A stretch of 64,000 bases of DNA, taken from positions 124,001 through 188,000 of the forward strand of contig JAEWSC010000064.1 in the NCBI GenBank assembly GCA_023398575.1, in the 5' to 3' direction. Source of the DNA: Bacillota bacterium (GTDB lineage Bacteria; Bacillota; Clostridia; Christensenellales; Aristaeellaceae). The translations under genes were made by a program, and so were the position numbers. Positions 1 through 8,518 of this stretch are shown in pieces. Positions within the stretch are counted from its first letter, which is position 1. The number at the start of each line of letters is the position of its first letter. The notes under the pieces are model-generated. The model made no database searches and was not told the origin of the DNA. It saw only the letters and a program-made list of their open reading frames with translations.

Positions 1-1
1 A

Positions 2-1741
2 CTGGTTTCGCTGACCATAGACGGCGTTAAGGTAGAAGTCCCCGCCGGTACGACCGTGCTGGAAGCTGCAAAGCAGGCGCATATAAACATTCCTACGCTC
101 TGCTATTTAAAGGACCTCAATGAGATCGCCGCGTGCAGAATCTGCGTCGTGGATACCGGTGCCCGCGCATTGCAGGCTGCCTGCGTGATGCCCGTGGCTC
201 CCAATATGGTGGTCAAGACCAATACACCCGCCGTACGTGAAGCTCGCAAGGTAAACCTTGAGCTCATCTTGAGCACCCATGACAAAAAGTGCCTTTCCTG
301 CAGCCGCAGCCAAAATTGCGAACTGCAGAAGCTCTGCCTGGATATGGGCGTGGAGGATGGCGGCCGCTTTGAGGGCAAGAAAAACAACTACAATGTTGAC
401 GATGTTTCGCCTTCTATTGTGCGGGACAACAACAAGTGCATTCTGTGCCGCCGCTGTGTAGCTGCCTGCACCAAATTCCAGAGCGTAGGCGTCATCGGCG
501 CGGTAAACCGCGGCTTCTACACGGCCATTGAATCTCCGTGGGAAAAGAAGCTCAATGACATGGCATGCATCAACTGTGGTCAGTGCATCTCTGCGTGCCC
601 TGTTGGCGCCCTGCGTGAAAAGGATGAGACGGACCTTGTCTGGCAGATGATTAGCAACCCCAAAAAGCATGTGGTTGTGCAGACCGCGCCTGCCGTTCGT
701 GCTGCTCTTGGCGAAGAGTTTGGCATGGAAATTGGTACCCGCGTGACGGGAAAAATGGCTGCTGCCCTTCGTCGGCTGGGTTTTGATAAGGTATTTGATA
801 CCGACTTCGCCGCCGATTTGACCATCATGGAAGAAGCGACTGAACTGCTGGGCCGTTTGAACAACGGCGGCGTACTGCCCATGATAACTTCCTGCTCACC
901 AGGGTGGATCAAGTACTGCGAGCATTACTATCCAGATTTCATTCCCAATCTATCTTCCTGCAAGTCACCTCATGAAATGCTGGGTGCCATGATCAAGACG
1001 TATTACGCCGAAAAAGCCGGCATCGACGCTGGTGACATCGCGGTCGTTTCTGTCATGCCCTGCACTGCCAAGAAATTTGAGGCTGACAGGCCTGAGCTCT
1101 CTGGCGCAGGATATCCTGATGTGGATGCAGTTATCACCACCCGCGAACTGGCGAAGATGATCAAGGAAGCCGGTATCGACTTTGTGAAGCTTCCGGACGA
1201 AGATTTTGATGATCTGCTGGGCGAAAGCACTGGCGCCGGCGTCATCTTTGGTGCAACCGGCGGCGTGATGGAAGCAGCGCTGCGCACCGCCTATGAAGTG
1301 GTTACCGGCAAAGAACTGCCCAAGATGGAGTTTGAGCAGGTTCGTGGCCTGGACGGCGTAAAGGAAGCCACTATCCAAGTAGGTGACATTGCGCTGAAGG
1401 TCGCCGTAGCTCACGGTACCACCAACGCTTCAAAGGTCTTGGAGAGCGTACGCAACGGAGAAAAATCCTACCACTTTATCGAGGTTATGGGCTGCCCTGG
1501 CGGCTGCGTTACCGGTGGGGGACAACCCATTGTTTCCGCCCAGAAACGTTTGGAAGTCAATCCCAGCAAGCTGCGCGCTGCTGCGCTGTATGGTGAGGAC
1601 ACCGATAAGCCTTTACGCAAGAGCCATCTGAACAAAGGCGTGCAAAAGCTGTATGAGGAATACCTGGAAAAGCCCAACAGCCATAAGGCACATGAGTTGC
1701 TGCATACGCACTATGCTGCAAGGCCTAAATATTCGAAATAG
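2..1741 (+). CDS. [FeFe] hydrogenase, NADH/ferredoxin-linked type (5' end outside window)
   Basis: Catalytic subunit that reversibly reduces protons to H2 at the H-cluster. The open frame runs in from the window edge, so a few N-terminal residues are missing; the GTG near position 56 is an internal Val codon. In visible numbering: plant-type [2Fe-2S] domain (Cys34, 45, 48, 61), His-Cys3 cluster (His93, Cys97, 100, 106), two [4Fe-4S] motifs (Cys146-156 and Cys189-199), then H-cluster motifs TSCSPGW (Cys298), MPCTAKK (Cys354) and MGCPGGCVTGGG (Cys498, Cys502). A C-terminal small-subunit-like tail follows. This domain order is that of HydA/HndD subunits of multimeric, often electron-bifurcating hydrogenases. 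Partner genes would lie upstream, outside the window, so the electron donor is inferred only. Confidence 0.95.
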   Translation: MVSLTIDGVKVEVPAGTTVLEAAKQAHINIPTLCYLKDLNEIAACRICVVDTGARALQAACVMPVAPNMVVKTNTPAVREARKVNLELILSTHDKKCLSCSRSQNCELQKLCLDMGVEDGGRFEGKKNNYNVDDVSPSIVRDNNKCILCRRCVAACTKFQSVGVIGAVNRGFYTAIESPWEKKLNDMACINCGQCISACPVGALREKDETDLVWQMISNPKKHVVVQTAPAVRAALGEEFGMEIGTRVTGKMAAALRRLGFDKVFDTDFAADLTIMEEATELLGRLNNGGVLPMITSCSPGWIKYCEHYYPDFIPNLSSCKSPHEMLGAMIKTYYAEKAGIDAGDIAVVSVMPCTAKKFEADRPELSGAGYPDVDAVITTRELAKMIKEAGIDFVKLPDEDFDDLLGESTGAGVIFGATGGVMEAALRTAYEVVTGKELPKMEFEQVRGLDGVKEATIQVGDIALKVAVAHGTTNASKVLESVRNGEKSYHFIEVMGCPGGCVTGGGQPIVSAQKRLEVNPSKLRAAALYGEDTDKPLRKSHLNKGVQKLYEEYLEKPNSHKAHELLHTHYAARPKYSK

Positions 1742-1746
1742 AGATC

Positions 1747-1800
1747 AAGTGAAAAACGAGCAGTTGTCCAAACGGATGACTGCTCGTTTTTTGTTCACTT
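1747..1800. terminator. Bidirectional terminator between convergent genes
   Basis: A long inverted repeat whose core arms are AAAAACGAGCAGT and ACTGCTCGTTTTT, extended by AAGTGAA/TTCACTT. A/T runs flank both sides. It sits between the convergent hydrogenase and beta-lactamase-fold genes and can end transcription from either side. Confidence 0.9.
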
Positions 1801-1803
1801 CTT

Positions 1804-2994
1804 TCATTTTGCCAAATATCCCGCTTTGCCAAGCGCCCACTGAATCAGCGAACGGTTGACACAGGCCAGGTGGCCACTTCGTGCCTCACTTGCCCCATTA
1901 TTCAAAAACACAAATCCGTCCCCAGTGGATGGCTGAAAGAAAACACCTCCAACTGCACCATAGGCAAACCCTTGATGTCCATAAAGCAACCCTGTTCCAA
2001 GACTTGGATCATCAACAGCTACCAGGCCCGTGCAATGCCTGGCATAAGGGGCATGCTTCCCATATTCTGCGACAGGCGTTTGCATTATTTGCATGCTTGC
2101 GCTTGAAAGAAGATTCTCACCCTTGTTAATCAGCATGCATACCAGCTTTCCCATGGAGGCGGCATCTGTAAACAGATTCCCGGCTGCGCTAAGATAATGA
2201 TATTCCGGTGCTGAATGCTCAAATGCGTCCGCGGATTCCAGCTTTTGTGCAGGATCAAATAGCGGCCTATTGCTGCGCAGTTTTGTAAGCACACGGTAGA
2301 TGCAGGCAATGTCAGATATGCTCATGAAATACTTTAATGTGTAGCTGGCATTCATTTGAACAGGTGTAAAAACCGATCTTTGCATATAGGTTTCCAAACT
2401 TTGACCGGTAACAATCTCCAGGAGACTGCCAATGATGCCGGCAGCCAAATTGCTGTAACGAAAGGAGCCGCCTGGCGATACCGGCAAATAGTTCATAGGA
2501 TCATCCAGCATAGATCTAAGAGGTATGGAGGATTGCAATGCTTTGGTATAACCAGGCCCATCCCAGATACTGGACGTGTGGTGAAGCAGGTGCCTTACAA
2601 GGATGGGGCTATCAGGAAAGAGTGGATTGCGGACAGGATAGGGAAAAAACCGCTCCAATGGCGCATCGAAATCAATCAATCCCCTTTGGCAAAGGGTCAT
2701 TGCGCCAACTGCTGTCACCATCTTTGTAATGGAAGCTACTCTGAAAACGGTATCAGGCTTGACCAAGGCATTTGGCAGTCTGGAATAGCCATAGGTTACA
2801 AGCGGACCAAGCTTGCCTTTTGTGATCAATTGCAAACAACCGCCAATCACATGATGGCTGCGAAAAATTCCCGTTAGCTGATGTAAGCTATGCGCATCCA
2901 TTGATGCACTGACTGCTTCGCTATTCTTTGCATTAAGGCCAAAGATGGGTAGCGCAAGCCGGTATAACCTATTTTTGAGCGGGCCAACCGGCAT
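1804..2994 (-). CDS. Beta-lactamase-fold serine hydrolase (class C / esterase type)
   Basis: 396-residue member of the serine beta-lactamase/D-Ala-D-Ala carboxypeptidase-like family (Pfam PF00144). The three active-site motifs are visible: SITK (Ser88, Lys91), Tyr-Ser-Asn (180-182) and His-Gln-Gly (340-342) in place of KTG, as in class C enzymes and esterases. I see no convincing signal peptide, so it may be cytoplasmic or poorly exported. A good AGGAGG site precedes the ATG. It is 20 bases downstream of pncB on the same strand and may be cotranscribed. Substrate cannot be predicted: members include peptidases, esterases and true beta-lactamases, and nothing here argues for antibiotic resistance. 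Confidence 0.85.
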   Translation of the reverse strand: MPVGPLKNRLYRLALPIFGLNAKNSEAVSASMDAHSLHQLTGIFRSHHVIGGCLQLITKGKLGPLVTYGYSRLPNALVKPDTVFRVASITKMVTAVGAMTLCQRGLIDFDAPLERFFPYPVRNPLFPDSPILVRHLLHHTSSIWDGPGYTKALQSSIPLRSMLDDPMNYLPVSPGGSFRYSNLAAGIIGSLLEIVTGQSLETYMQRSVFTPVQMNASYTLKYFMSISDIACIYRVLTKLRSNRPLFDPAQKLESADAFEHSAPEYHYLSAAGNLFTDAASMGKLVCMLINKGENLLSSASMQIMQTPVAEYGKHAPYARHCTGLVAVDDPSLGTGLLYGHQGFAYGAVGGVFFQPSTGDGFVFLNNGASEARSGHLACVNRSLIQWALGKAGYLAK

Positions 2995-3014
2995 ACGTCT
3001 CCGCCTCCTTCGTA

Positions 3015-4451
3015 TCAGACCGGATGGTTTCCTTCTGCCAACAACCTCTGTTTCAGGTCATACAACGGCTGGCTCAAATCCACCTTGTAACGATGGGGTG
3101 CTTGCAAGCGTTTGTATTCGCCCCAAAGTGTATCCAGCTCTTTAGCGGCATAAGCTTTGATTTCCATGAGGGAAGGAGATTGATACACCAGTTCACCGGA
3201 TACAATGATAGGGATAAGCATAGGGCGCAGTATATAATCAGCCACAATCATAGATTTCCACGTATTCTCCGGGTCAAACAAACGAAGAGGTTTTGAGGTA
3301 TCGTACTGCTCTTCTTCCAATGCAATCAAGTCCGCCAGCGCCTTTTCTGTCTGCCGGTCGTAAACACGATATAATACCTTTAAGCCGGGGTTAGTGATCT
3401 TCTGGGGGTTTTCTGAAATCTTGATCCTTGGATAGAGTACACCATCGATTTCTTCCGCCGCCAGCTTATATACCCCGCCCAGAGCAGGATTGTCCTGGCT
3501 GGTAATCAATCTTGTGCCAACGCCCCAAACATCAATTTGTGCACCCTGGGCTTTTAAGTTCCAGATTACGTCTTCATCCAAATCGCCGCTGGCAAATATC
3601 TTTGTATTCGGGAAGCCAGCGTCATCCAGCATTTTTCTGGCACTTCGGCTCAAATATGTCATATCGCCGCTGTCCAGGCGGATACCAACAGGTTCAAATC
3701 CCTTTTCCCTTAACTCCTTGAATACAGTAATTGCATTGGGCACGCCGCTGCGCAATGTGTCGTAGGTATCTACCAGCAGCATGCAGCTATCCGGGAAGGT
3801 TTCGGCATAGGCTCTAAAAGCCTCCAGTTCACTGTCGAAGGACATGACCCAACTGTGGGCATGCGTACCCTTTACAGGTATCCCGAACAGCTGGCCGGTT
3901 AGCACGTTGCTGGTTGCGCTGCATCCGCCAATGATCGCTGCGCGGGCACCATATATGCCTGCATCCGGCCCTTGGGCACGGCGCAAGCCAAATTCTAGCA
4001 CGCTGCCGCCCTGAGCCGCCTGGCAAACCCGGGCAGCTTTGGTGGCAATCAATGTTTGATGGTTGACGATATTTAACAGCGCTGTTTCTATGAACTGGGC
4101 TTCCATAATTGGTGCATATACCCGTATGATTGGTTCATTGGGGAAAACAACGGTTCCCTCTGGAAGAGCATGCAGATCACCAGTAAATCGAAGGCCTAAG
4201 AGTTCCTGTAAAAAGGCCTCTTCGAATAGATTTAGAGATCGAAGATAGCTTAAATCATCTTCATCGAAAGAAAGGTTTTGAATATAGTCAATTGCCTGCT
4301 CCAGACCGGCAGCGATAGCATGGGCGGTCACATCCCCCTGCTTGCGGTAATACAAATCAAACACGGCTTTGTTTTTCTGCATGCCGTGTTTCCAGTAACC
4401 ATACATCATTGTCAATTGATAAAGGTCTGTCATCATGGTAAGATTGCGCAT
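3015..4451 (-). CDS. pncB: Nicotinate phosphoribosyltransferase
   Basis: 478 residues. Condenses nicotinate with PRPP to give nicotinate mononucleotide in the Preiss-Handler NAD salvage route. The N-terminus (MTDLYQLTMMYGYW) is the family signature, and residues around GIRLDSGDMTYLS and FASGDLDEDVI match the phosphoribosyltransferase core. Length fits the long Firmicutes form, which carries a C-terminal extension. AGGAGG lies eight bases before the ATG. It lies between lgt upstream and the beta-lactamase-fold gene. NAD kinase is also in this window (46179-47027), but the two are not linked. Confidence 0.93.
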   Translation of the reverse strand: MRNLTMMTDLYQLTMMYGYWKHGMQKNKAVFDLYYRKQGDVTAHAIAAGLEQAIDYIQNLSFDEDDLSYLRSLNLFEEAFLQELLGLRFTGDLHALPEGTVVFPNEPIIRVYAPIMEAQFIETALLNIVNHQTLIATKAARVCQAAQGGSVLEFGLRRAQGPDAGIYGARAAIIGGCSATSNVLTGQLFGIPVKGTHAHSWVMSFDSELEAFRAYAETFPDSCMLLVDTYDTLRSGVPNAITVFKELREKGFEPVGIRLDSGDMTYLSRSARKMLDDAGFPNTKIFASGDLDEDVIWNLKAQGAQIDVWGVGTRLITSQDNPALGGVYKLAAEEIDGVLYPRIKISENPQKITNPGLKVLYRVYDRQTEKALADLIALEEEQYDTSKPLRLFDPENTWKSMIVADYILRPMLIPIIVSGELVYQSPSLMEIKAYAAKELDTLWGEYKRLQAPHRYKVDLSQPLYDLKQRLLAEGNHPV

Positions 4452-4475
4452 AAATGGTCCTCCTGTGTAAAAACA

Positions 4476-5585
4476 TTAATCTTTCGTCGAAGACATTGGA
4501 TACAATACCAGCGCACCAGTTGGAATAGTAAGAGATATAAGCGTGATAAGCGCCGTCTGTGCAGACAACATATTTTGAATGCCTTTCCAGTATAGCAGAA
4601 AAATTGCAAGTGCGGCGGAGATAACCCAAAAAGGAATGCAAGAAATCAATACATTCTTCCTCTTGCCAAAGCAGGGACGGCACAGGAAAATCGTATATAA
4701 CATGATGATAATGATGTTCATATATGGCCAAACGTATGCAATCTGAACATGATTCCGGCTTACAAACAATAGAAAGAATGAATGGATCAGTAACAGAAGC
4801 GATGCTGCAAAGGATAGCGATCCGCCTTCCTTTTTAAGCCTTCTGATGGAAAACAGCATAAACACAACGGCCATGGATATTAGGCTAAGCCACTGAGAAA
4901 CCCGTATGGTTCCGTTCAGCCACATCAGGCTATCCAGCCGTAAGCCTTCCACAACTGCACGCCCAGCACCATACAGCAATAGATACCAGAAGAAAACATC
5001 CCCTCGTTTTGTCATTCGCCGCCGCATTGCCATCAACAGCAGGAAGGATAGAAAATCCCAAGTCGATTCATAAAAAAAGGTGGCCAGGTGCCATGCTCCA
5101 CCTTGGACACCTGGGATAAACACAGCAAACGGAAAGAACTGCCACTTGGGGTCAGACACCAATTCACCATACGCTTCCATGTTAAAAAAGTTACCCCACC
5201 GGCCAAGCGCTTGAGCCAATATAACTGATGGCGCAAACATATCCAGCAGAGTCAACAAGCTGATCTTTTTTCGCCGGGCATTCAGCCAAACACCCAGAAA
5301 GCCGCCAATCAAAGCGCCGTAAATGGCGACGCCGCCCTCCCAGACATACAATATGCGTACTAGGTTCTCGGAGAATTGATCCCAGGTAAAAGCAACATAA
5401 TACAATCTGGCACCCACAATTCCAAGAGGGATCGCCCAAAGCGCACAATCGACGGCAGTATCCTTGGGTAAACCAAGCCTCTTTTCTTCGCGGCTGCACA
5501 GAAAAATGCCCAGTGCGATACCGGTCACTATGATCAGACTGTACCAGGGTACGATACCAAACACCAACCGGTTAGGCTGCAGCAA
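4476..5585 (-). CDS. lgt: Prolipoprotein diacylglyceryl transferase with C-terminal membrane extension
   Basis: Transfers diacylglycerol from phosphatidylglycerol to the lipobox Cys of prelipoproteins in the cytoplasmic membrane. Family motifs: EGGVAIYGALIGG, GRWGNFFNMEAYG (about residues 128-140) and GAGRAVVEGLR. The frame opens upstream at 5651, but a perfect promoter (5619-5647) lies inside that extension, so I place the start at TTG 5585. It is preceded by GAGGTG at nine bases and gives MLQPNRLVFGIVPWYSL, a normal Lgt N-terminus; GTG 5597 is a less likely alternative. The protein is 369 residues against about 260-290 usual. The extra part (about 255-369) holds roughly four more hydrophobic segments. 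Confidence 0.92.
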   Translation of the reverse strand: MLQPNRLVFGIVPWYSLIIVTGIALGIFLCSREEKRLGLPKDTAVDCALWAIPLGIVGARLYYVAFTWDQFSENLVRILYVWEGGVAIYGALIGGFLGVWLNARRKKISLLTLLDMFAPSVILAQALGRWGNFFNMEAYGELVSDPKWQFFPFAVFIPGVQGGAWHLATFFYESTWDFLSFLLLMAMRRRMTKRGDVFFWYLLLYGAGRAVVEGLRLDSLMWLNGTIRVSQWLSLISMAVVFMLFSIRRLKKEGGSLSFAASLLLLIHSFFLLFVSRNHVQIAYVWPYMNIIIIMLYTIFLCRPCFGKRKNVLISCIPFWVISAALAIFLLYWKGIQNMLSAQTALITLISLTIPTGALVLYPMSSTKD

Positions 5586-5618
5586 GGCAATAAACACCTC
5601 ATTCCCATGGTTTTCATT

Positions 5619-5647
5619 ATTATAGTATTGCCCTTTGCTACTGTCAA
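5619..5647 (-). promoter_or_regulatory. Consensus sigma-A promoter for lgt
   Basis: On the minus strand TTGACA (5647-5642), 17-base spacer, TATAAT (5624-5619), a perfect match to the housekeeping consensus. Transcription should begin near 5612. That rules out the upstream ATG at 5651 as the lgt start. Confidence 0.92.
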
Positions 5648-5735
5648 GCATTCACAAAGCAGCCATTTTTCTGGAGTCTTCTGCACTAATAGATGAAAAA
5701 TCAGACAGATTTGCACGACAAATTTACGAAAATGG

Positions 5736-5764
5736 TTGTCATATAGGGGATAGTACGCTATAAT
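5736..5764 (+). promoter_or_regulatory. Sigma-A promoter of the upp leader
   Basis: TTGTCA (5736-5741), 17-base spacer, TATAAT (5759-5764). Expected start of transcription is near 5771, about 230 bases before upp. Confidence 0.88.
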
Positions 5765-5770
5765 ATTCGG

Positions 5771-6000
5771 GAATTGAGCGTGATGATATGAAACAGTTGC
5801 GGCGCTTTGCTATGCCGGGAATGTCGGCTGGCCGAAAAGGGATGAGACAGATGCCTGCTTTGAGAGGCAGGGTTTCTCATTCGCTTTTTATCTTCCCATA
5901 TTCCGCATTGTTACAGCCTACATACGTGCAATTTGAATTTTTACTTTGAACACGCTGCTCGAACGGGCTGCGTGTTTATTATGAGAAGGAGGAATCTCCC
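5771..6000 (+). promoter_or_regulatory. Long structured 5' leader of upp, possible attenuator or small RNA
   Basis: About 230 transcribed bases without a gene. A terminator-like hairpin lies at 5842-5889: outer arms ATGAGA/TCTCAT, inner arms CCTGC/GCAGG, then CGCTTTTTA. A second hairpin (AACACGC 5949-5955 with GCGTGTT 5970-5976) sits just before the AAGGAGG of upp. Either the first hairpin attenuates upp, or 5771-5889 is a separate small RNA. I could not match it to a riboswitch class or to a convincing PyrR-binding loop. Confidence 0.5.
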
Positions 6001-6630
6001 TTGAGTAAAGTCCATGTTTTCGATCATCCGCTGATTCAGCACAAGCTCAGCCTCATGCGCGACAAGAACACTGGCGCAAAAGAATTCCGTGAACTCCTTG
6101 AAGAAATCTCCATGCTGATGGTATATGAAGTGACAAGAGACCTGCCTACAGAGGAAGTGGATGTAGAGACGCCCATCTGCTGGACTAGGACGCGTATACT
6201 CAGCGGCAAGAAGCTGGGTATTGTGCCTATTTTGCGGGCCGGCCTTGGCATGGTGGATGGTGTGACAAAGCTTGTGCCTGCAGCGAAGGTTGGCCATATT
6301 GGCCTATACCGCGATCCGGAGACGCTTCAGCCGGTGGAGTACTATTGCAAACTTCCTGCCGATTCAGAGAACCGTGAATTGCTTTTGCTGGATCCCATGC
6401 TGGCTACTGGCGGCAGTGCCAGTGCTGCCATCAGCTTTATCAAAAAGCGCGGCTGCAATAATGTTCGTCTGGTATCCTTGATTGCAGCGCCGGAAGGAAT
6501 CGCCAGAATCAATAAGGATCATCCCGATGTGGACATATTTGTTGCCGGTCTGGATGAGAAACTGAACGATCATGGATACATCGTGCCCGGCCTTGGCGAT
6601 GCCGGCGATCGATTGTTTGGAACAAAGTAG
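6001..6630 (+). CDS. upp: Uracil phosphoribosyltransferase
   Basis: 209 residues, the normal length. Makes UMP from uracil and PRPP for pyrimidine salvage in the cytoplasm. The PRPP-binding loop is clear (LLLDPMLATGGSASAAI), as are the N-terminal VHVFDHPLIQHKL and the C-terminal uracil-binding GYIVPGLGDAGDRLFGT. Start is TTG at 6001, eight bases after GAAGGAGG. Monocistronic: it has its own promoter and leader upstream and a terminator at 6691-6728. Confidence 0.96.
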   Translation: MSKVHVFDHPLIQHKLSLMRDKNTGAKEFRELLEEISMLMVYEVTRDLPTEEVDVETPICWTRTRILSGKKLGIVPILRAGLGMVDGVTKLVPAAKVGHIGLYRDPETLQPVEYYCKLPADSENRELLLLDPMLATGGSASAAISFIKKRGCNNVRLVSLIAAPEGIARINKDHPDVDIFVAGLDEKLNDHGYIVPGLGDAGDRLFGTK

Positions 6631-6690
6631 TTGATAAATTGATACGCTTAGCAGTTGACATGCTACGCTTGAAGTGAACAATAACCTATT

Positions 6691-6728
6691 GGCTTGATAT
6701 CTGCAGCATGCGGTGTCAAGCCATTTTT
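6691..6728 (+). terminator. Terminator of upp
   Basis: GGCTTGA (6691-6697) pairs with TCAAGCC (6716-6722), followed by ATTTTT. Confidence 0.85.
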
Positions 6729-6748
6729 AGTCATATCCCATGGATTTG

Positions 6749-6778
6749 TTGCCAATAGAAATGATTGCATGGTATATT
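6749..6778 (+). promoter_or_regulatory. Promoter of the QueG-like gene
   Basis: TTGCCA (6749-6754), 18-base spacer, TATATT (6773-6778). It overlaps the first codons of the longest open frame, which supports the later start at 6809. Confidence 0.65.
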
Positions 6779-6808
6779 GATGGCGCGAGGGGTTGGAGGA
6801 TGATATCA

Positions 6809-7708
6809 ATGGAGATAAACTTTACTCAACTAGCAAAAGCACATGGCTTTGCGACCGCCTATGTGCTTGATGCCGTGCTTGCGACCGACCGTCCACAAGG
6901 GGTTACGACACTGCTTGTGATGATATACCCTTATCATTCCTGGGGGGATGCACCTTTAGGTCATGCAAAGATTAGTACCTATTATTATGCTGCTCATACT
7001 GCTTATCAAAAGGCGAAGGAAATGACCAATTCGCTGAACAGTATGGGTGAAAGTGCATTACTATGTAATGAGGTTCGTTTAAAGCCCTTGCTCTCACAAC
7101 TGAAAGACTTTACGCAAGGAAAGAACACACTACATTACCACAAGCAGTTTGGCTCCCGTTTTCATGTACAAACGATCGGTCTTGTAAAAAGCTATGCCGT
7201 AAATAAGGACGTATTTAGGATCGAAAATCAGGATATGTGCGGTTCCTGTGAAAAGTGTATAGGTGCCTGCCCAACAGGCGCACTATCTTCCAATGGTTTT
7301 GACAGAGCCAAGTGCCTTCGAAACTATATGATGGAAGGGAAGCGTGTTCCCGAAGAAATGCGCAGCAAAATGGGAAATTCGCTGTTAGGCTGTGATGTAT
7401 GTCAGCAAGTATGTCCCCATAACAACAAGCTTATTGATGATGAATCTTCTCGCGCCTTATACGCAATCGGACTAATGATCAATAAGGATCAAGCAGTGCT
7501 ATCAGCTTTGAAAGCGGACATCGGCAGGAACATGTCGCTGCCCAACCGAGTATTGGCACAGGCTTGTCTGATTGCCGGAAACAGCGGTAATCAGGTTTAT
7601 CTTCCGCAACTTATGTTGCTTTGCAGGCATCCATCACCAATCGTTGCCGAGCATGCACTTTGGTCTGTTAAAAAACTGACAAGTGAAACATACGAAACGA
7701 CAAGTTAA
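6809..7708 (+). CDS. QueG-like iron-sulfur protein (divergent epoxyqueuosine reductase family)
   Basis: 299 residues. Two [4Fe-4S] motifs of the QueG double-cluster domain are present: CGSCEKCIGACPTGAL, then a later single Cys and GCDVCQQVCPHN. A helical HEAT-like tail follows. QueG reduces epoxyqueuosine to queuosine in tRNA using cobalamin. This copy is shorter than E. coli QueG (about 380), and the usual GLGWIGKN segment reads DFTQGKNTLHYHKQFGS, so activity on epoxyqueuosine is uncertain. Start ATG 6809 was chosen for GGAGG nine bases upstream; the frame is open from 6740, but a promoter lies there. No other queuosine genes are nearby. Confidence 0.72.
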   Translation: MEINFTQLAKAHGFATAYVLDAVLATDRPQGVTTLLVMIYPYHSWGDAPLGHAKISTYYYAAHTAYQKAKEMTNSLNSMGESALLCNEVRLKPLLSQLKDFTQGKNTLHYHKQFGSRFHVQTIGLVKSYAVNKDVFRIENQDMCGSCEKCIGACPTGALSSNGFDRAKCLRNYMMEGKRVPEEMRSKMGNSLLGCDVCQQVCPHNNKLIDDESSRALYAIGLMINKDQAVLSALKADIGRNMSLPNRVLAQACLIAGNSGNQVYLPQLMLLCRHPSPIVAEHALWSVKKLTSETYETTS

Positions 7709-7719
7709 GACCATTGCAC

Positions 7720-7747
7720 TTGCCTTTTCATGGAAAAGCGTTACAAT
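7720..7747 (+). promoter_or_regulatory. Probable promoter of the ABC exporter operon
   Basis: TTGCCT (7720-7725), 16-base spacer, TACAAT (7742-7747), followed by GGGGAGG and the ATG at 7775. The match is moderate. Confidence 0.5.
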
Positions 7748-7774
7748 ATAGCCGGAGAAGGGGAGGTACTGACT

Positions 7775-8518
7775 ATGTTTCAATTTGACCAGGTCACAAA
7801 ACAGTATGCTAAGAGTAGTGTAAAGGCGCTGGACAATTTATCATTGCACGTAAAAAAGGGCGAGATTTTTGGCTTTATCGGCCCGAACGGCGCCGGTAAA
7901 ACGACAACGATCCGCCTTTTAAACGGTATTCTCTCTGCGGATTCCGGAAGTATACATATCGCTGGATACGATATGGCAATGAGTCCATTGGAGGCAAAGC
8001 GCCAGATTGGCTTTGTACCCGACAACCAAGAAATGTACGAACGGCTGACCGGACTTGAATATCTTCACTTTTTGGCGGATATTTATCAGGTAGACAGCGC
8101 ATCGCGCAAACGGCACATGGAAAAATACCTGCCCATGTTCCAGCTTGAAGGTGCCTCCAGCCAGCAAATACGCAGCTACTCCAGAGGCATGAAGCAAAAA
8201 CTCACCATCATTGGAGCGCTGATTCACCAACCACCGCTTTGGCTGCTGGATGAACCGCTGACAGGGCTTGATCCTGTCGCTGTGCATTTACTAAAAGAAG
8301 AAATGCATGCTCACTGTGCTGCCGGCAATACAGTTTTCTTTTCGACCCATGTGTTGGATGTGGCAGAGAAGTTGTGCGACCGCATTGGGATTATCAGCAA
8401 AGGAAAACTGCAGGCCGTTGGAACACTTGATTCCCTTCGTTCCGGAGAGCACGGCAGATCTTTGGAAGAGGTTTTCCTGCAGATGACGCAAGAAAAGGCG
8501 GAGGAGGAAAGGGAATGA
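7775..8518 (+). CDS. ABC-2 type exporter, ATP-binding protein
   Basis: 247 residues with a complete nucleotide-binding domain: Walker A GPNGAGKTT near residue 38, Q-loop region DNQEMYERL, signature SYSRGMKQKL, Walker B LWLLDEP with D-loop, and switch His in STHVLDVAE. Start ATG 7775 follows GGGGAGG; the frame opens upstream at 7730 without a ribosome-binding site. Its stop overlaps the permease start (ATGA at 8515), so the two proteins form one transporter. Substrate unknown; this ATPase type drives export of drugs, lipids or peptides. Confidence 0.93.
   Translation: MFQFDQVTKQYAKSSVKALDNLSLHVKKGEIFGFIGPNGAGKTTTIRLLNGILSADSGSIHIAGYDMAMSPLEAKRQIGFVPDNQEMYERLTGLEYLHFLADIYQVDSASRKRHMEKYLPMFQLEGASSQQIRSYSRGMKQKLTIIGALIHQPPLWLLDEPLTGLDPVAVHLLKEEMHAHCAAGNTVFFSTHVLDVAEKLCDRIGIISKGKLQAVGTLDSLRSGEHGRSLEEVFLQMTQEKAEEERE

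Noticed and set aside
1804..2994. Antibiotic-inactivating beta-lactamase
   Set aside because: Only the general serine-hydrolase motifs are visible, there is no clear signal peptide, and the family mostly contains esterases and peptidases.
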